Source: Haliclona indistincta (Eukaryota; Porifera; Demospongiae; Haplosclerida; Chalinidae). From it: 64,000 bases of DNA. The notes under the pieces were generated by a model that did not search any database, was not told the DNA's origin, and saw only the letters and a list, made by a program, of their open reading frames with translations. A program made the position numbers and the translations under genes. The stretch covers positions 2,427,410 to 2,491,409 of the forward strand of contig OZ024791.1 in the NCBI GenBank assembly GCA_964017065.1. Direction: 5' to 3'. Shown here piece after piece: positions 1 through 10,866 of this stretch; position 1 is the stretch's first letter; each line of letters opens with the position of its first letter.

Positions 1-110
1 TCTCTATCTCGCTCCCTCTCTCCCTCTCTCTCCCTCCCTCCCTCCCTCCCTACCTCTCTCTCTCTCTCCCTCCCTCTCTCTCTCCTCCCTCCTTCTCTCC
101 CTCTCTCTGG
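1..110. repeat. Polypyrimidine (CT/CCT)n tract
   Basis: Nearly pure C/T imperfect microsatellite on the plus strand. It ends about 35 bp before the splice acceptor at 143-144 of the M16 protease gene, so it lies in that gene's intron with the pyrimidines on the sense strand. The same arrangement recurs in other introns of this window. Confidence 0.9.
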
Positions 111-144
111 TGTTGATATTGACCATTGATATTTTGCTTTACAG

Positions 145-1847
145 TGCTCACTGATCAAGCTGTTCTGAGTCAAGGCAACTCATTCTCACTATCAATGGAG
201 GCGCTAACCACTACATTATCAACATACAACACTACCACACTACCCTTCAGATACACTTACCAATATATACAACAGTAAGTCTTCATACTACATGTACAAG
301 AGGAATACTGTATAGCAGATAATTTTGGAGGGTAAAAATTTTAGCGGATGACCCAGATTTGCGTTTTGGTAAATTTAATTTTGGTGCCCAGCGCCTGGTT
401 CACAAATAAAAAAGTGGATTTTTTGCCGATTAACCAAAACTTCCTCCCGCCAAAATTGTTTGTTTTTTTTGTGAAGAAATTAATATGAAACGTAATTCTG
501 CTCCTCAATAAGTCCTGCCTGTTGCATGAATGAATTGACAGTGACTTGTTGTGTTGTTCTTCAGGGCAGTAATGGAGAGACCATACTGGAAGCACTGGCA
601 GTTATTGAACGAATTAAATAAGATCAAGGCATTGCCCACTAATGCTGCCATGGCAACTCTATGGGCTCATATTGTTCAATTGTATGGGACAGGATCCACT
701 GTCACCTGTTTCTTGCATGGAAACATTGCTAAAAGCACAGTAAGACAGCTTTTAATGCCATACTTCATTGACAGTCAACAAATTGATACAACAGACCATT
801 AGTATAAATGCTCTCTCTTGTATAGGCTGTACATCACTCTATGATGATCTCCCAGCTCCTTCACTCCTCCTCTTCTGATCCTATTAGACATTTTCCTCGT
901 CGTAGACTATCTCTCTCTCCCGCTAACTACAGTGTAATCGTTCCTACACTGGACCCTAATGACCAAAACTCTGTGGTCAACGTCATCTTTCAGGTTAGAC
1001 CAACCATGTGATTGTCACATGTTTATCATGTGATCTGTTCTACAGACTGGTACTCAGTGCAGTGTTTCTGGTGGCAAGTGCTCATCAGCTTCACTCAAGT
1101 CATCAGCACTGCTCGGACTGCTCTCTCTACAGATCAAGGTAAGCATCACTAGTAGCCCTTAGATTATTCTATACGAAGGCGGTGATTTCACGAGTGAGAT
1201 TTTAGTGAAAACTCTAAATAAATTCCCGGTAGTACTTACATTTGTCTGTGTTCGGTACTGAGGAGAGTATTTGCCATTCTAATGCTTTACCACTGTCATT
1301 GAGCTGTTTATTTGTTCTACAGCAATCTTGTTTTGATGTGCTAAGGACCCAACAGCAGCTTGGCTATGCTGTGTTCTGCATCACTCGATCAAATCAGAAC
1401 ATTAACTCTTTCCAGTTCATTATCCAAAGCGGCACGTACAATGCCTCAACTGTTCTAAGCAGAATAAACCAATTCTTACAAGACTCTCTAGCACCCATTC
1501 AAGCTGTAGCAAGTGACGGCGGCAAATTCAACACTCTTCGGGACTCTTATCGTGTCGTACTAAATCGTAAATACATTGCAATGTCTGACGCCGCTTCTGA
1601 CTTATGGACCGAGATATCCACTGGCAGAGAACAGTTTGACTTCAACACACAACTCGTTAATACATTGAGCAGCATCGCTGGAAATGACTTGAGCAGTTTC
1701 TACACTACCAATCTACTAAACCATGACACAGCCAAGAAGCTGGTGATAGCAGTGTACGGGAAGAACCGCAGCAATGACCTGATGGCAACATTTGACCATG
1801 TCATAAATTATACAACACTCTCACCTTCAACTAATAGCTACCCATGA
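145..1847 (+). CDS. Insulinase-type M16 metalloprotease, C-terminal part (IDE/nardilysin-like), partial
   Basis: 3' end of a spliced gene whose 5' part lies left of the window. Proposed exons: 145-274, 565-739, 826-993, 1046-1138 and 1323-1847, with GT donors and AG acceptors and an open frame; stop TGA at 1845-1847. The last exon encodes CFDVLRTQQQLGYAVF, matching the hallmark 'CF..LRT..QLGY.VF' of the C-terminal half of insulin-degrading enzyme and nardilysin, followed by a stretch like the family's C-terminal M16 repeat. In M16A enzymes this half is catalytically inactive but closes the chamber around peptide substrates. The catalytic HxxEH motif would be upstream, so activity cannot be judged. 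IDE versus nardilysin cannot be decided from this part. The family call is firm; exon edges are by eye. Confidence 0.85.
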
Positions 1848-1986
1848 GCTTCTAACATATACCATAATTTATATCGTACTTTATATAACATATTTTTGCC
1901 TATTATTAGTACTTTATAACACAATAATAATTATTAGTAATGTTGGTTGAGTTGAAAGCTTGTGTACAAGGGTGTATAGAGTCTTA

Positions 1987-2163
1987 TAGTGCGTTTACAC
2001 TAGCAACTTCAGAACTGTCCCAGACTGGTGTAGTTTATTATTAAAGGTTGATAGTAGTACAACAACTGGCACTTCCCAAGTGCTAGTCGCTCTATTATTA
2101 TACTTTGGAAATAAAATTAAACTCGTCTGGCCCAGTTCCAAAGTTGCTAGTGTAAATGCACTA
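1987..2163. mobile_element. Short TIR element (Harbinger-like MITE) between convergent genes
   Basis: The ends are inverted repeats reading TAGTGCGTTTACACTAGCAA on the left and, reverse-complemented, TAGTGCATTTACACTAGCAA on the right. The element is flanked by a direct TTA at 1984-1986 and 2164-2166. A TTA duplication is typical of PIF/Harbinger elements. It has no coding capacity and fills much of the gap between the M16 gene and the 3' end of the first HLCS gene. Confidence 0.6.
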
Positions 2164-2284
2164 TTAGAAGGCACATGCACATCTCGTGTTACTAAAGTGT
2201 GCCTACAATTTTCAATATGCTGGTTCACCATTAATTTTTGTGCAGTACTTGTACATGTACGATGAAATGATAATTATTATGGTT

Positions 2285-4352
2285 TTATAAAGCTTTTCGT
2301 TTTGTAATCTGTCCTTTGACAATATCGAATGTGTTTCTGTCCGAGCGAACAGTTATGTGATGTCCTTCTTCATTCTGTACTCTCAGAGAACCAAACTCAT
2401 CGATTCCAGTAATAGTCACTGTCTCATCAGTCAACAAGACAGTGGAGCCGCTGAGAGAAGAGTCAGAACAGTGATGTGTAGTAGCAGTAGCATACTGACC
2501 CATGCATCCAGTATTGGTAGTAGAGGTCCTGTATTCCATTGAGTCCCCATTTCTCATACAAGCTAAGATACAGTTCCATCTTGTTCAGTGTGAGAGCCAG
2601 CAGCTGCTCAACACACAGCGGCTTCATAGTAACCTGCTCTGCTCCTCCTCCTGTTCTCACCTGGTCTTGCTGATGTAGAGCAATACAATCATTGAGTGAC
2701 ATTGTTGGATAGTGATTAGTGACATTCACTCCACAGCCTATACCAGTTCAGGGTAAAATTGACAGATTACAAAATAATATTTGCTTACCCACGACAGCTA
2801 TTGTGTCAGTTTCCATAGTAACCAAGATACCACCAACTTTGGTTTGACGTTTGTAATAAATATCATTCGGCCATTTGATCTCTATTTCGAGAGCCTAAAG
2901 ATGTACATGAGAGTATTATACTCAGCTAAATGCAAAGTTTCAAAACGTGTGTCTTGTGCTACATGCATGACTTACCTCATAGCCTGGTTGGGTTCTAATG
3001 GCAGACACTACACTAATAGCAACAATGTGAGACAGAATACTGGAATGTTGATTGAGCCGAGAAGAAGAGGGAACGCCGAGAGAGAACGAGAACATCATAC
3101 AACCCTTGGGAGAGATCCACTGATTACCACCACGACCTGTGACAAGAGAGAGCATACCCCTCTGAGGTATAAGACAGCACATACCCTTTCCTTGTGTCTG
3201 TTGTCCAGCAATACAGATGACTCCTCTAGTACGGGCAGTAGTAGCAAACTTGATGTTATCAGTAAAGACACTTTGTGTGGATGCTATCACTGGAGTGTAC
3301 AGGACCACTTGACCCAGTGAAGCTGTGTGAAGGGTCTCATAATATTGGCTCAGGTTGAATTCCATCTGCTCAACTGCACTAGGAGGAGGGTTAGCAAGAA
3401 CAGAGAGGTGTGAGGGAGATGGTGGAGGAGTGCCTTCTGTGCTTGTGGTGATGATGATGATGATATCACCATTATAACACAGTCCAGTGGGTGTGACAAG
3501 AGAAGAGTCTTGACTTAGGAAATCAGATCGTTGCTAAAGCACAAAATTATAGTTACGGTTATTCATTAAAACTTTGCTTCTGACCTTGTTTGTTCTTGTG
3601 AAGAGATATGTGTGTGACAGAGAGGGGATGGAGGATGGCACATATTCCACACCAAGCTGCTGTAGGACTGCTCCTAGGAACGAGTGCCGCGCCTGTGCTG
3701 ACTGCTTCAGTTCAGATATCATGGAAACAGTTAGACCCTCAAATGAGGGAGCCAACAAGTCTACACTAGAAGTGACACAGCACATATGCTGATGAGTACT
3801 GTTCAGGACTAGTTGAACACAACTAACTGCAGAGTCTATTGCATGCAAGCAAGCAAGAGGTTTGTATTTGAATTTGTGATCTGGTTCTACAATGTCAAAC
3901 AGCAATGGAGCTACAAAACCGTCTAGTTCAATAGAGGGAATGCACGGTATCACGTGATGCAATGGTGCTGCTGGGGATTTCTCAGCTGAACTACACCCAA
4001 GCAACTCCTGGATGACTCTCTTGTTCATTGCTAAGCACCGCCCACCTTCCTCCACATAACGCACCAGATTTTGGACTACGTTTGGCGGGGAGCCCGCCAA
4101 GTCCAGGCAGGCAGGAGCAATCAGAAGCTGACAGTTCTCTTGCCACGGTGACCGCTCTACATCCTCCAACAGTAACGGATAAGTGACGTAACGATCGTGT
4201 CCAATACACGTGGTTAGGTCTTGCCTGATCAGCTGAAAATACGTCATTCCGTCTTTATTTTGACTATTAGCAATAGTAGCAGCACTGTCACATAGAATCA
4301 GAACACTAGGAGGCTTAGCCTGACCGAACCGGAGATCAGAAGCAACAGCCAT
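2285..4352 (-). CDS. HLCS: Holocarboxylase synthetase (biotin-protein ligase), copy A, cytosolic-type N terminus
   Basis: Attaches biotin through biotinyl-5'-AMP to the conserved lysine of biotin-dependent carboxylases. The first exon (about 3590-4352) encodes the BPL N-terminal, glutamine-amidotransferase-like region. The following exons encode the catalytic core: the nucleotide/biotin loop QTQGKG|RGGNQWISPKGC, a WPNDIYY-type segment, GVNVTNHYPT, and the C-terminal cap ending near 2285. The phosphate loop is split by a 48-nt intron (3137-3184). The N terminus MAVASDLRFGQAKPP is short and contains an Asp, unlike the Arg-rich leader of copy B, so a cytosolic/nuclear location is inferred. The start codon lies 102 bp downstream of copy B's stop, in the same orientation. 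Several exons are near-identical to copy B, so the duplication is recent or gene conversion has acted. Exons are intact; no frameshift seen. Confidence 0.9.
3137..3184 (-). other. 48-nt in-frame mini-intron in HLCS copy A
   Basis: On the minus strand it starts GTATGTGCTG and ends TTGTCACAG. Removing it restores QTQGKGRGGNQW, the conserved ligase loop. It is 48 nt long, a multiple of three, with no in-frame stop, so retention would insert 16 residues into the ATP/biotin loop rather than truncate the protein. The equivalent intron of copy B is 5374-5421, also 48 nt. Confidence 0.8.
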
Positions 4353-4454
4353 CGCATTATAGAACCTCTGTGGGCGGGGCTCGTTTCAGACAGATGAAGA
4401 CAAAAACGAAAATAAAATTAAACACATCCAAAGTTGACACAAACAGTTGATAGT

Positions 4455-6638
4455 TTATTTTTTCATTGCTATAAGTCCTTTCATTATATCAAACGTGTTT
4501 CCATCAGGACAGACAGTTAGTGGGCGGCCCTCATCACTGAGCACCCTCAGGTAACCAAACTCATCAATCCCTGTGATGGTCACTGTGTTATTAGCACCAC
4601 CTGGTGAGTCACCAGCAGCTAGCTGGACACTAGAACCACTACAGTAAAAAGGAATGTTTCACAATAAAAACGAGACATAAAAATGCATCGAGCTAAGCAA
4701 TCACAGATTATTATCCTTAACCTATTTTTAAATCAGAAATTTAAAAAGTGAGTGCATACTGACCCATGCATCCAGTATTGGTAGTAGAGGTCTTGTATTC
4801 CATTGAGTCCCCATTTCTCATACAAGCTAAGATACAGTTCCATCTTGTTCAGTGTGAGCGCCAGCAGCTGCTCAACACACAGCGGCTTCATAGTAACCAG
4901 CTCTGCTCCTCCTCCTGTTCTCACCTGGTCTTGCTGATGTAGAGCAATACAATCATTGAGTGACATTGTTGGATAGTGATTAGTGACATTCACTCCACAG
5001 CCTATCATGAATAAAGTTATAGAATTCGATTTTATGTTTTCTCCCACATACCCACAATGGCTGTAGTATCTTTTCCCAAGGTGAATGCTGTTACTAGGAT
5101 ACCACCTAGCTTGACCTTACGCTTGTAGTAAATGTCATTCGGCCATTTGATCTCTACCTCAAGAGTCTAAAGCTGAAAAATTATTATAATTTATTATTGA
5201 TGTCATACTGACCTCATAGCCAGGTATTGTTCTGATAGCAGATACTACAGATAGTGAAGTAATGTGTTGTAGAATACTGGAGTAACGACTGAGCCGAGAA
5301 GAAGAGGGAATGCTGAGAGAGAACGAGAACATCATACAACCCTTGGGAGAGATCCACTGATTACCACCACGACCTGTGACAAGAGAAAGCATACCCCTCC
5401 GAGGTATAAGAGAGCACATACCCTTTCCTTGTGTCTGTTGTCCAGCAATACAGATGACTCCTCTAGTACTGGCAGTAGTAGCAAACTTGATGTTACCAGT
5501 AAAGACACTTTGTGTGGATGCTATCACTGGAGTGTACAGGGCCACTTGACCCAGTGTAGCTGTGTGAAGGGTCTCATAATATTGGCTCAGGTTGAATTCC
5601 ATCTGCTCAACTGCACTAGGAGGAGGGTTAGCAAGAACAGAGAGGTGTGAGGGAGATGGTGGAGGAGTGCCTTCTGTGCTTGTGGTGATGGTGACAGTAG
5701 TGTCACCATTGTAACACACTCCAGTGGGTGTGGTGAGAGAAGAATCTTGACTCAGGAAATCAGATCGTTGCTAAAATAAGCACAAAATTATACATGTAGT
5801 TACAGTTATTTTTTAAAATCTTGCTTCTAACCTTATCTGTCCTTGTGAAGAGATATGTGTGAGACAGAGAGGGGATGGAGGATGGTACATATTCCACACC
5901 AAGCTGCTGTAGGACTGCTCCTAGGAACGAGTGCCGCGCCTGTGCTGACTGCTTTAGTTCAGATACCATGGAAACAGTTAGACCCTCAAATGAGGGAGCT
6001 AGTAGGTTTACGCTCGAAGCAATGCACTGCACTTGTCTGTGAGGATCAGTGACCAGTTGAACACATGTTGAGGTCGTGCCTTGCAAATGAGCTAGAGGCT
6101 TGCATTCGAGTTTCCGCTCGGTCATAATGTCACTAAACAACAATGGGGCTACAAAACTCTCCAATTTATCATTCCACGGTATGCTGGGAATCACCTGAAA
6201 CAATTTAAACGTTTCTGTTGTTGAAGATTTACTACAACCCATCAGTTCATGGACAAGCTTCTCGTTCATTGCTAAGCACCGCCCACCTTCCTCCACATAT
6301 CGCACCAGGCTCTGGACTATGTTTGGCGGGGAGCCCGCCAAGTCCAGGCAGGCAGGAGCAATCAGGAGCTGACAGTTCTCTTGCCATGGCGACCGCTCTA
6401 CATCCTCCAACAGTAACGGATAAATGACGTAACGGTCGTGTCCAATACACGTGGTCAGGTCACTCTTTGTCTGTTGATAGTACGGAGCCTCTGTTTTCCT
6501 AGATCTGCCATTGGTCTGACCACGCGAATCATCGACACTGTCACACAGAATGAGAATGTTTGGCGGTTTAGCTGACCCGCGAGTGGGAGCCGCCGGTAGA
6601 ACACGAGAGATGAAGCTCGATGCCAATAAACGAGCCAT
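4455..6638 (-). CDS. HLCS: Holocarboxylase synthetase (biotin-protein ligase), copy B, mitochondrial-type leader
   Basis: Same exon layout as copy A: N-terminal domain exon about 5833-6638, linker plus catalytic exon about 5212-5774 interrupted by the 48-nt intron 5374-5421, then the WPNDIYY exon, the GVNVTNHYPT exon, and a last exon ending with TAA at 4455-4457. The protein starts MARLLASSFISRVLPAAP, rich in Arg, Ser and hydrophobics and free of acidic residues, as expected of a mitochondrial presequence. Copy A lacks this. The pair may therefore divide the mitochondrial and cytosolic jobs that one gene does in mammals through alternative starts; that is inference. Key motifs (GKG|RGGNQW, WPND) are intact. 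The 3' neighbour is copy A and the 5' neighbour is the Death-domain receptor's 3' end, 72 bp away. Confidence 0.9.
5374..5421 (-). other. 48-nt in-frame mini-intron in HLCS copy B
   Basis: Counterpart of the copy A mini-intron: same length, same position inside the GKG|RGG loop, GT...AG ends, no in-frame stop. Conserved length in both paralogues suggests it predates the duplication. Confidence 0.8.
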
Positions 6639-6709
6639 GTCAGCCCCACCCCTTCATATCAATATGAATAATGCGATTGTAATAATTGATGTCTCTTAGT
6701 AGCTACATA

Positions 6710-9700
6710 TCATGCCTCCTTAGTGCTTAGTCTCATATCAATCTGACTGGCTGCTTCATTTTCTCCGATCTCTCTGAGAGCTTTTTGCAGCACTGGCCAT
6801 GACGGAGTACCAATCTTAGTCACATTATCCTGCTGATTCAACCAGGCAGCTATCATCTCTGTCTTGCATTTTTCAGCAATGTTACGCTCATTGGTTTCTA
6901 TGCTCTTCAATGTAGGATAGAGCAGTCCTAGCTGTAGTCCAAGAAATAGCCATTTGTTCACAGTCTTCAAGGCATTCATTACATCAAGGACATGAGTAAT
7001 ATCTGAGTATAGTGACTGTATGAAGTAATTCATTGCTAAGGTACTTATTATGTCACTTACTAAGCGTAGCAGAAGATGGTGCAATTCTCGGTTGTTCAGA
7101 ATTAGAAGATTGTGGTGGACTAGTTGCAGCCGTTGGCTGATCATGTAATTTGTTTTCTGAGTAGCATTTTGCATAAAATTATTTGCGAAGAAATTTGCTA
7201 CTTTACCTTCAGGTTGAGGATAGCGTATGTAAAAGCTTTTTGGAGATGGTACTCCATTTAGATCCACTTTATGTAGCAGTCGCTGAATTGTCTTTCCAGG
7301 AAGCAGCTGTAGCTCATATGAACAGTGTGGAATCCTTCTCCCAACTTCAAAGTTATTCACATCATCACTGGTCACCTATATATGTAAGCATACAATTATT
7401 ATCCAGTGTCACTATCAAGTTATGTAATACGAACATGTGGAGGAGACACTATGGGCAATATTTTCCAAGGGTCCACTTCCTCTTCTTCCTGATCTAGCTC
7501 TATAGTTGTGCTGGTATTGAAGTGAAATATCAGACTAGTGCTGTCCTTGCTCCATCCTTGGTATTCCTTGTGGACTCTCTGAAAGCACAAGTATACATAC
7601 CTAAAATTGTGTAGTGATGCAAATGACTTTGCTACAGTGCATATCATGTGAATTATGGTACATGGGTACCGTGCATGCTTATAAATTGTAGATACCAAGA
7701 TAGGTTATCAATCAAACCTGTAGATATGGCTCAATATTTTTCACTACTGCAAAATGGAAATCAGCAATCAATGGGCTGGCTGGCATCAGTAGCTGTTCTC
7801 TGTAAAACATAAAAGCTGTGCAAAATGTTTCTGTATCAGCAGATGATGATGTTTCTCCGATGAATGAAAAATGCTTCAGCTTGATGGTACCATATTGAGT
7901 GTGTGGATTGAACACTCCTTCTTGCTCTCTGAATCTATATGGCAGTGTTTTCTGTGAACACTTGGCAATAATGAATCTAAATGTTGAACATTGTTCTTCA
8001 TTCTTGATGACAGCACAGTGTTGTATGTTGACAGCCACCTCCTTGAGGAATACCTCACTGGAATGAACCCAGTAGAGAGCACTGATCAACTGGCTGCCTT
8101 CAGGGAATTGAAACTGGCCTCCTAAAATGACCTTCACATGCACTCTGGCAGTCACTCTAGGAGGAAGGGCTCCTTCAGGTATGTCAATGAAGAATCCATA
8201 CCCAGGCCATTCTAGTTTTTGAGGCTTGTCTCCAACAACTTCTAGTGCAATCTCTCCATGTACCTCCACTCCACGCAGAACACCTACTATAAGTGCACTT
8301 TGTAGAGGTAAGATAACACAACTGTTACTAGTATACCTGCTTGTTCAGAAAATAGCTTTAAACTGCTTTGCAATGATTTATCAGCCACTTTCTCTAGTGT
8401 AATGATTGTAGCGTGTTTCAGTCCAGTGAGAGTGACAGGAAGATTGAGATCAGGAGGTGTAGCACCATCATCAGTAGCTCTGACAGTTATCACACAGTGT
8501 GGTGGGAAACTATCACCAGTATATTGCTCTACTGCAACTCTGCTCACCTAAACATGATCAACAATGCGTATCATTCATGTATAATGTGCATGAATACTAC
8601 TGATGATAATACCTCATCTTGAAGTAGTGTCACTATCCATCCACTAATTTGTGGGACAGTAACTTTAATATTATCAGATTCCCAATGGAAACTAGTTTCT
8701 GAGCAATACTCAGCATCTTTGAAGTGCTGCTTTACTTCCTGTTCATTGGAAAGAATAGTTTCATTGTTGTGATAATAATTAACTTACGTCAAGATACTTA
8801 ATATCACCAAATGTAAGGACAAATTTCCAAATATTAGTGCTTTTCTCATAAATACGGAATACTTGGCAAACAAACTTCTTATCTTCTATAGCAACCACTA
8901 AAATTAATTCAAATAGTATGCATTGATGACAATTTTACTTACCCACTGCAGTTTTAAGTTCTAGTGTATTAAGATGAGGCCTTTTCTTGACATACTTTGG
9001 GACTAAATGACAGTGAAAATTTACAGTAATAGAGTAACTCTCATAATTATTATACTAACCAAGAATTATGAGCACTACATATACACTTATGGAAACCACA
9101 CAAATAATTAGCAGTACTAGTATTAATATCACCAGCACTACAAACAGGAAACTATGTGTGGTTGGCGCAGCATTTGCCGGGGGGATTGTAGGAAGATTAC
9201 TTGTTTCGCCTGTGGAAATTGTAATTGAAAAGAGCAGTATGACACAATGAATCGTTTTGATGATGCTCACTTTTGTTAGTTGAGCACAATGGTAAACTGG
9301 CTGGTCCTCTCCTACCAGAGCTGTCTATTCCAAGTACAGTAGCACAGAACTCATCACTAGCAATAAGTGTCACTCTTGTAGTGTTGGTTGCACTAACGAT
9401 GGCCGCCTTTGTTATCTCACCATAAAAGTTTGCGGTAAAAATAGTGACTTCATACTGCACTGCACAATCACTCGCACTCCAGCTGATCAGTAATGTTGTG
9501 TTATGGTCACTAATTTGCATGATCGAGATCACACTAGGAGCAGAAGGTGGTCCTACAGTGATCACCAGGAGCGCATAATGAGAGCGACAAAACAGAGTAG
9601 GAGCGTGAAGCGCCCACGCGTCTACACATTTTTTTTCTAAATGTGTTCAATTAATATCATCAGTCAGTCTAAGACTAATTATCAGTCTAAGACTAATTCA

Positions 9701-10838
9701 TTCTCTGCTTCCTTTTTCCCTTCTACTTGTAAAGCCTGGAATAATCTTAATTATGATATTGTAAGTGTTTCTACCTTTTCGTCATTTAAGAACTTAACTA
9801 AACCTAATTAATTTTTTTCCTTTTTTTTCTTATTCCCTCTTTTGGGTGCACGCCTTTGTATTAAATTGCTATTGTGTGTATCCGTGCAACTTGATAAAAA
9901 AAGACGTCAATTGCAAGTGCCACAATCGCACAATTTTTTTTGGGGGGTAATTTACACTGATCAACAGTGAGGTAATCCCAATAGCTGATAGCTAATATCG
10001 ACGGACACCTAAGGTGGGCTGGTGGGCTGGAGTACTTGTGATATTTTTCCTCCTGCTCTGGGACTCGAACCGGTGTCCTCTGGATTATAAACCCAAGACT
10101 CTACCAGTTGAACCACAGAGCACCCACAAACCACAGAGCCACTTATCGTCATGTGTACCGCAGCTACATTGCCTATCGGCAATGATAATACTTACACCAG
10201 AGATTATTAATACTAGTATTACTAGTATTATTACATGGTAGTATTAATAATCTCTGCTTACACGGTATGTATGGAAGTATGTATGATCGCTGATTACGCC
10301 GGTCGCTCTCTCATTATGCGCTCCTGTGATCACCCAATTTCATCACCCAAAATACGATAGCATGAATTCTGTAAAGCAGTTAAATACCATTAATCAGCAT
10401 TGCCTCAATTCCATATAGCAGGTCATCAGATTCACCACAGGTTATATTTAAAGTAGCGATTTGGGCTAGAGAAGAGGCGGTGACAGTAGCAGTTGAAGTT
10501 AAATTTCCCTGGGCTATGCTGGTCAATCGAATAGTGAAGACGCCGAGATGTCGCGATTCATTGAGTGTAGAAATGGTAGTGTTGAACGATACCCGGTTTC
10601 CCTGGTGCATCCATAAGAGTATCGTGGTATTTGTTGTGCAAGTGAAAGTCACGACATCCGTCTCCCCTGGTGGCACACACTGTACTGCTGGCGTGAGTAC
10701 AGCTATATACAACAAGATTAGACTCAAGTTACAACTGCATTATTCCGCAGTACATGCAGCATGTATGTATAACTTACTTAGTCCACGACAACCAAAAATA
10801 AGAAATGCAACAAAGAAAAAGAGATGAGCGCTGGACAT
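6710..10838 (-). CDS. Ig-FN3-TM-ZU5-UPA-Death receptor (UNC5-like cytoplasmic architecture)
   Basis: Spliced single-pass receptor. The first exon (ATG 10836-10838) encodes the hydrophobic signal MSSAHLFFFVAFLIFGCRG. The next exon (about 10388-10704) encodes an Ig-like domain with paired cysteines (FTCTT...NITCGE) and an LLW tryptophan. Exon 9271-9552 is an FN3-like domain. The exon near 9060-9202 has a strongly hydrophobic segment (SFLFVVLVILILVLLIICVV). Several exons with no recognised domain follow (8290-9010). The ZU5 core (YGFFIDIPEGALPPRV) is at 7712-8312, then a UPA-like region, a Ser/Pro linker, and a C-terminal Death domain (WLFLGLQLGLLYPTL ... WPVLQKALREIG). ZU5-UPA-DD is the intracellular layout of UNC5 netrin receptors and PIDD; the ectodomain here is one Ig plus one FN3. 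No caspase-like or kinase domain is present. The ligand is unknown. Splice phases agree at the junctions checked (Ig|FN3 phase 1). Confidence 0.82.
9567..10325. mobile_element. Mutator-like non-autonomous TIR element, AGGAGCG family, in the receptor intron
   Basis: Ends: AGGAGCGCATAATGAGAG at 9567 and its reverse complement (with a 2-nt difference) at 10325. The flanking direct repeat GTGATCACC is at 9558-9566 and 10326-10334, 9 bp, the size typical of Mutator-like elements. The left duplication starts 5 bp from the 3' splice site of the FN3 exon (exon edge 9552), so the element's terminal repeat now forms the sequence just upstream of that acceptor. The 759-bp body contains a tRNA-like segment and AT-rich sequence but no transposase ORF. 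Confidence 0.75.
10053..10123 (-). other. tRNA-like sequence (degenerate, Ile-TAT-like anticodon loop)
   Basis: The minus strand shows an A-box-like stretch (TGGTTCAACTGG) and a perfect B box (GGTTCGAGTCC). The first and last seven bases pair at six of seven positions (GTGCTCT / AGAGCAG), and a pairable anticodon arm has loop TTTATAA. The T-arm 3' strand is short and mispaired, so this is more likely a tRNA pseudogene or SINE-like head than a working tRNA. It lies inside the AGGAGCG transposon. Confidence 0.35.
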
Positions 10839-10866
10839 GCTTTCAATATAATTGTCCCTATAATTA

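Noticed and set aside
10053..10123. Functional tRNA-Ile gene
   Set aside because: The T-arm cannot pair and the segment sits inside a transposon; kept only as tRNA-like.
9558..10334. Reading the Ig-to-FN3 join through the sequence at 10336-10373 as an extra exon
   Set aside because: Both possible frames hit TGA stops; the direct phase-1 join at 10388/9552 is open.
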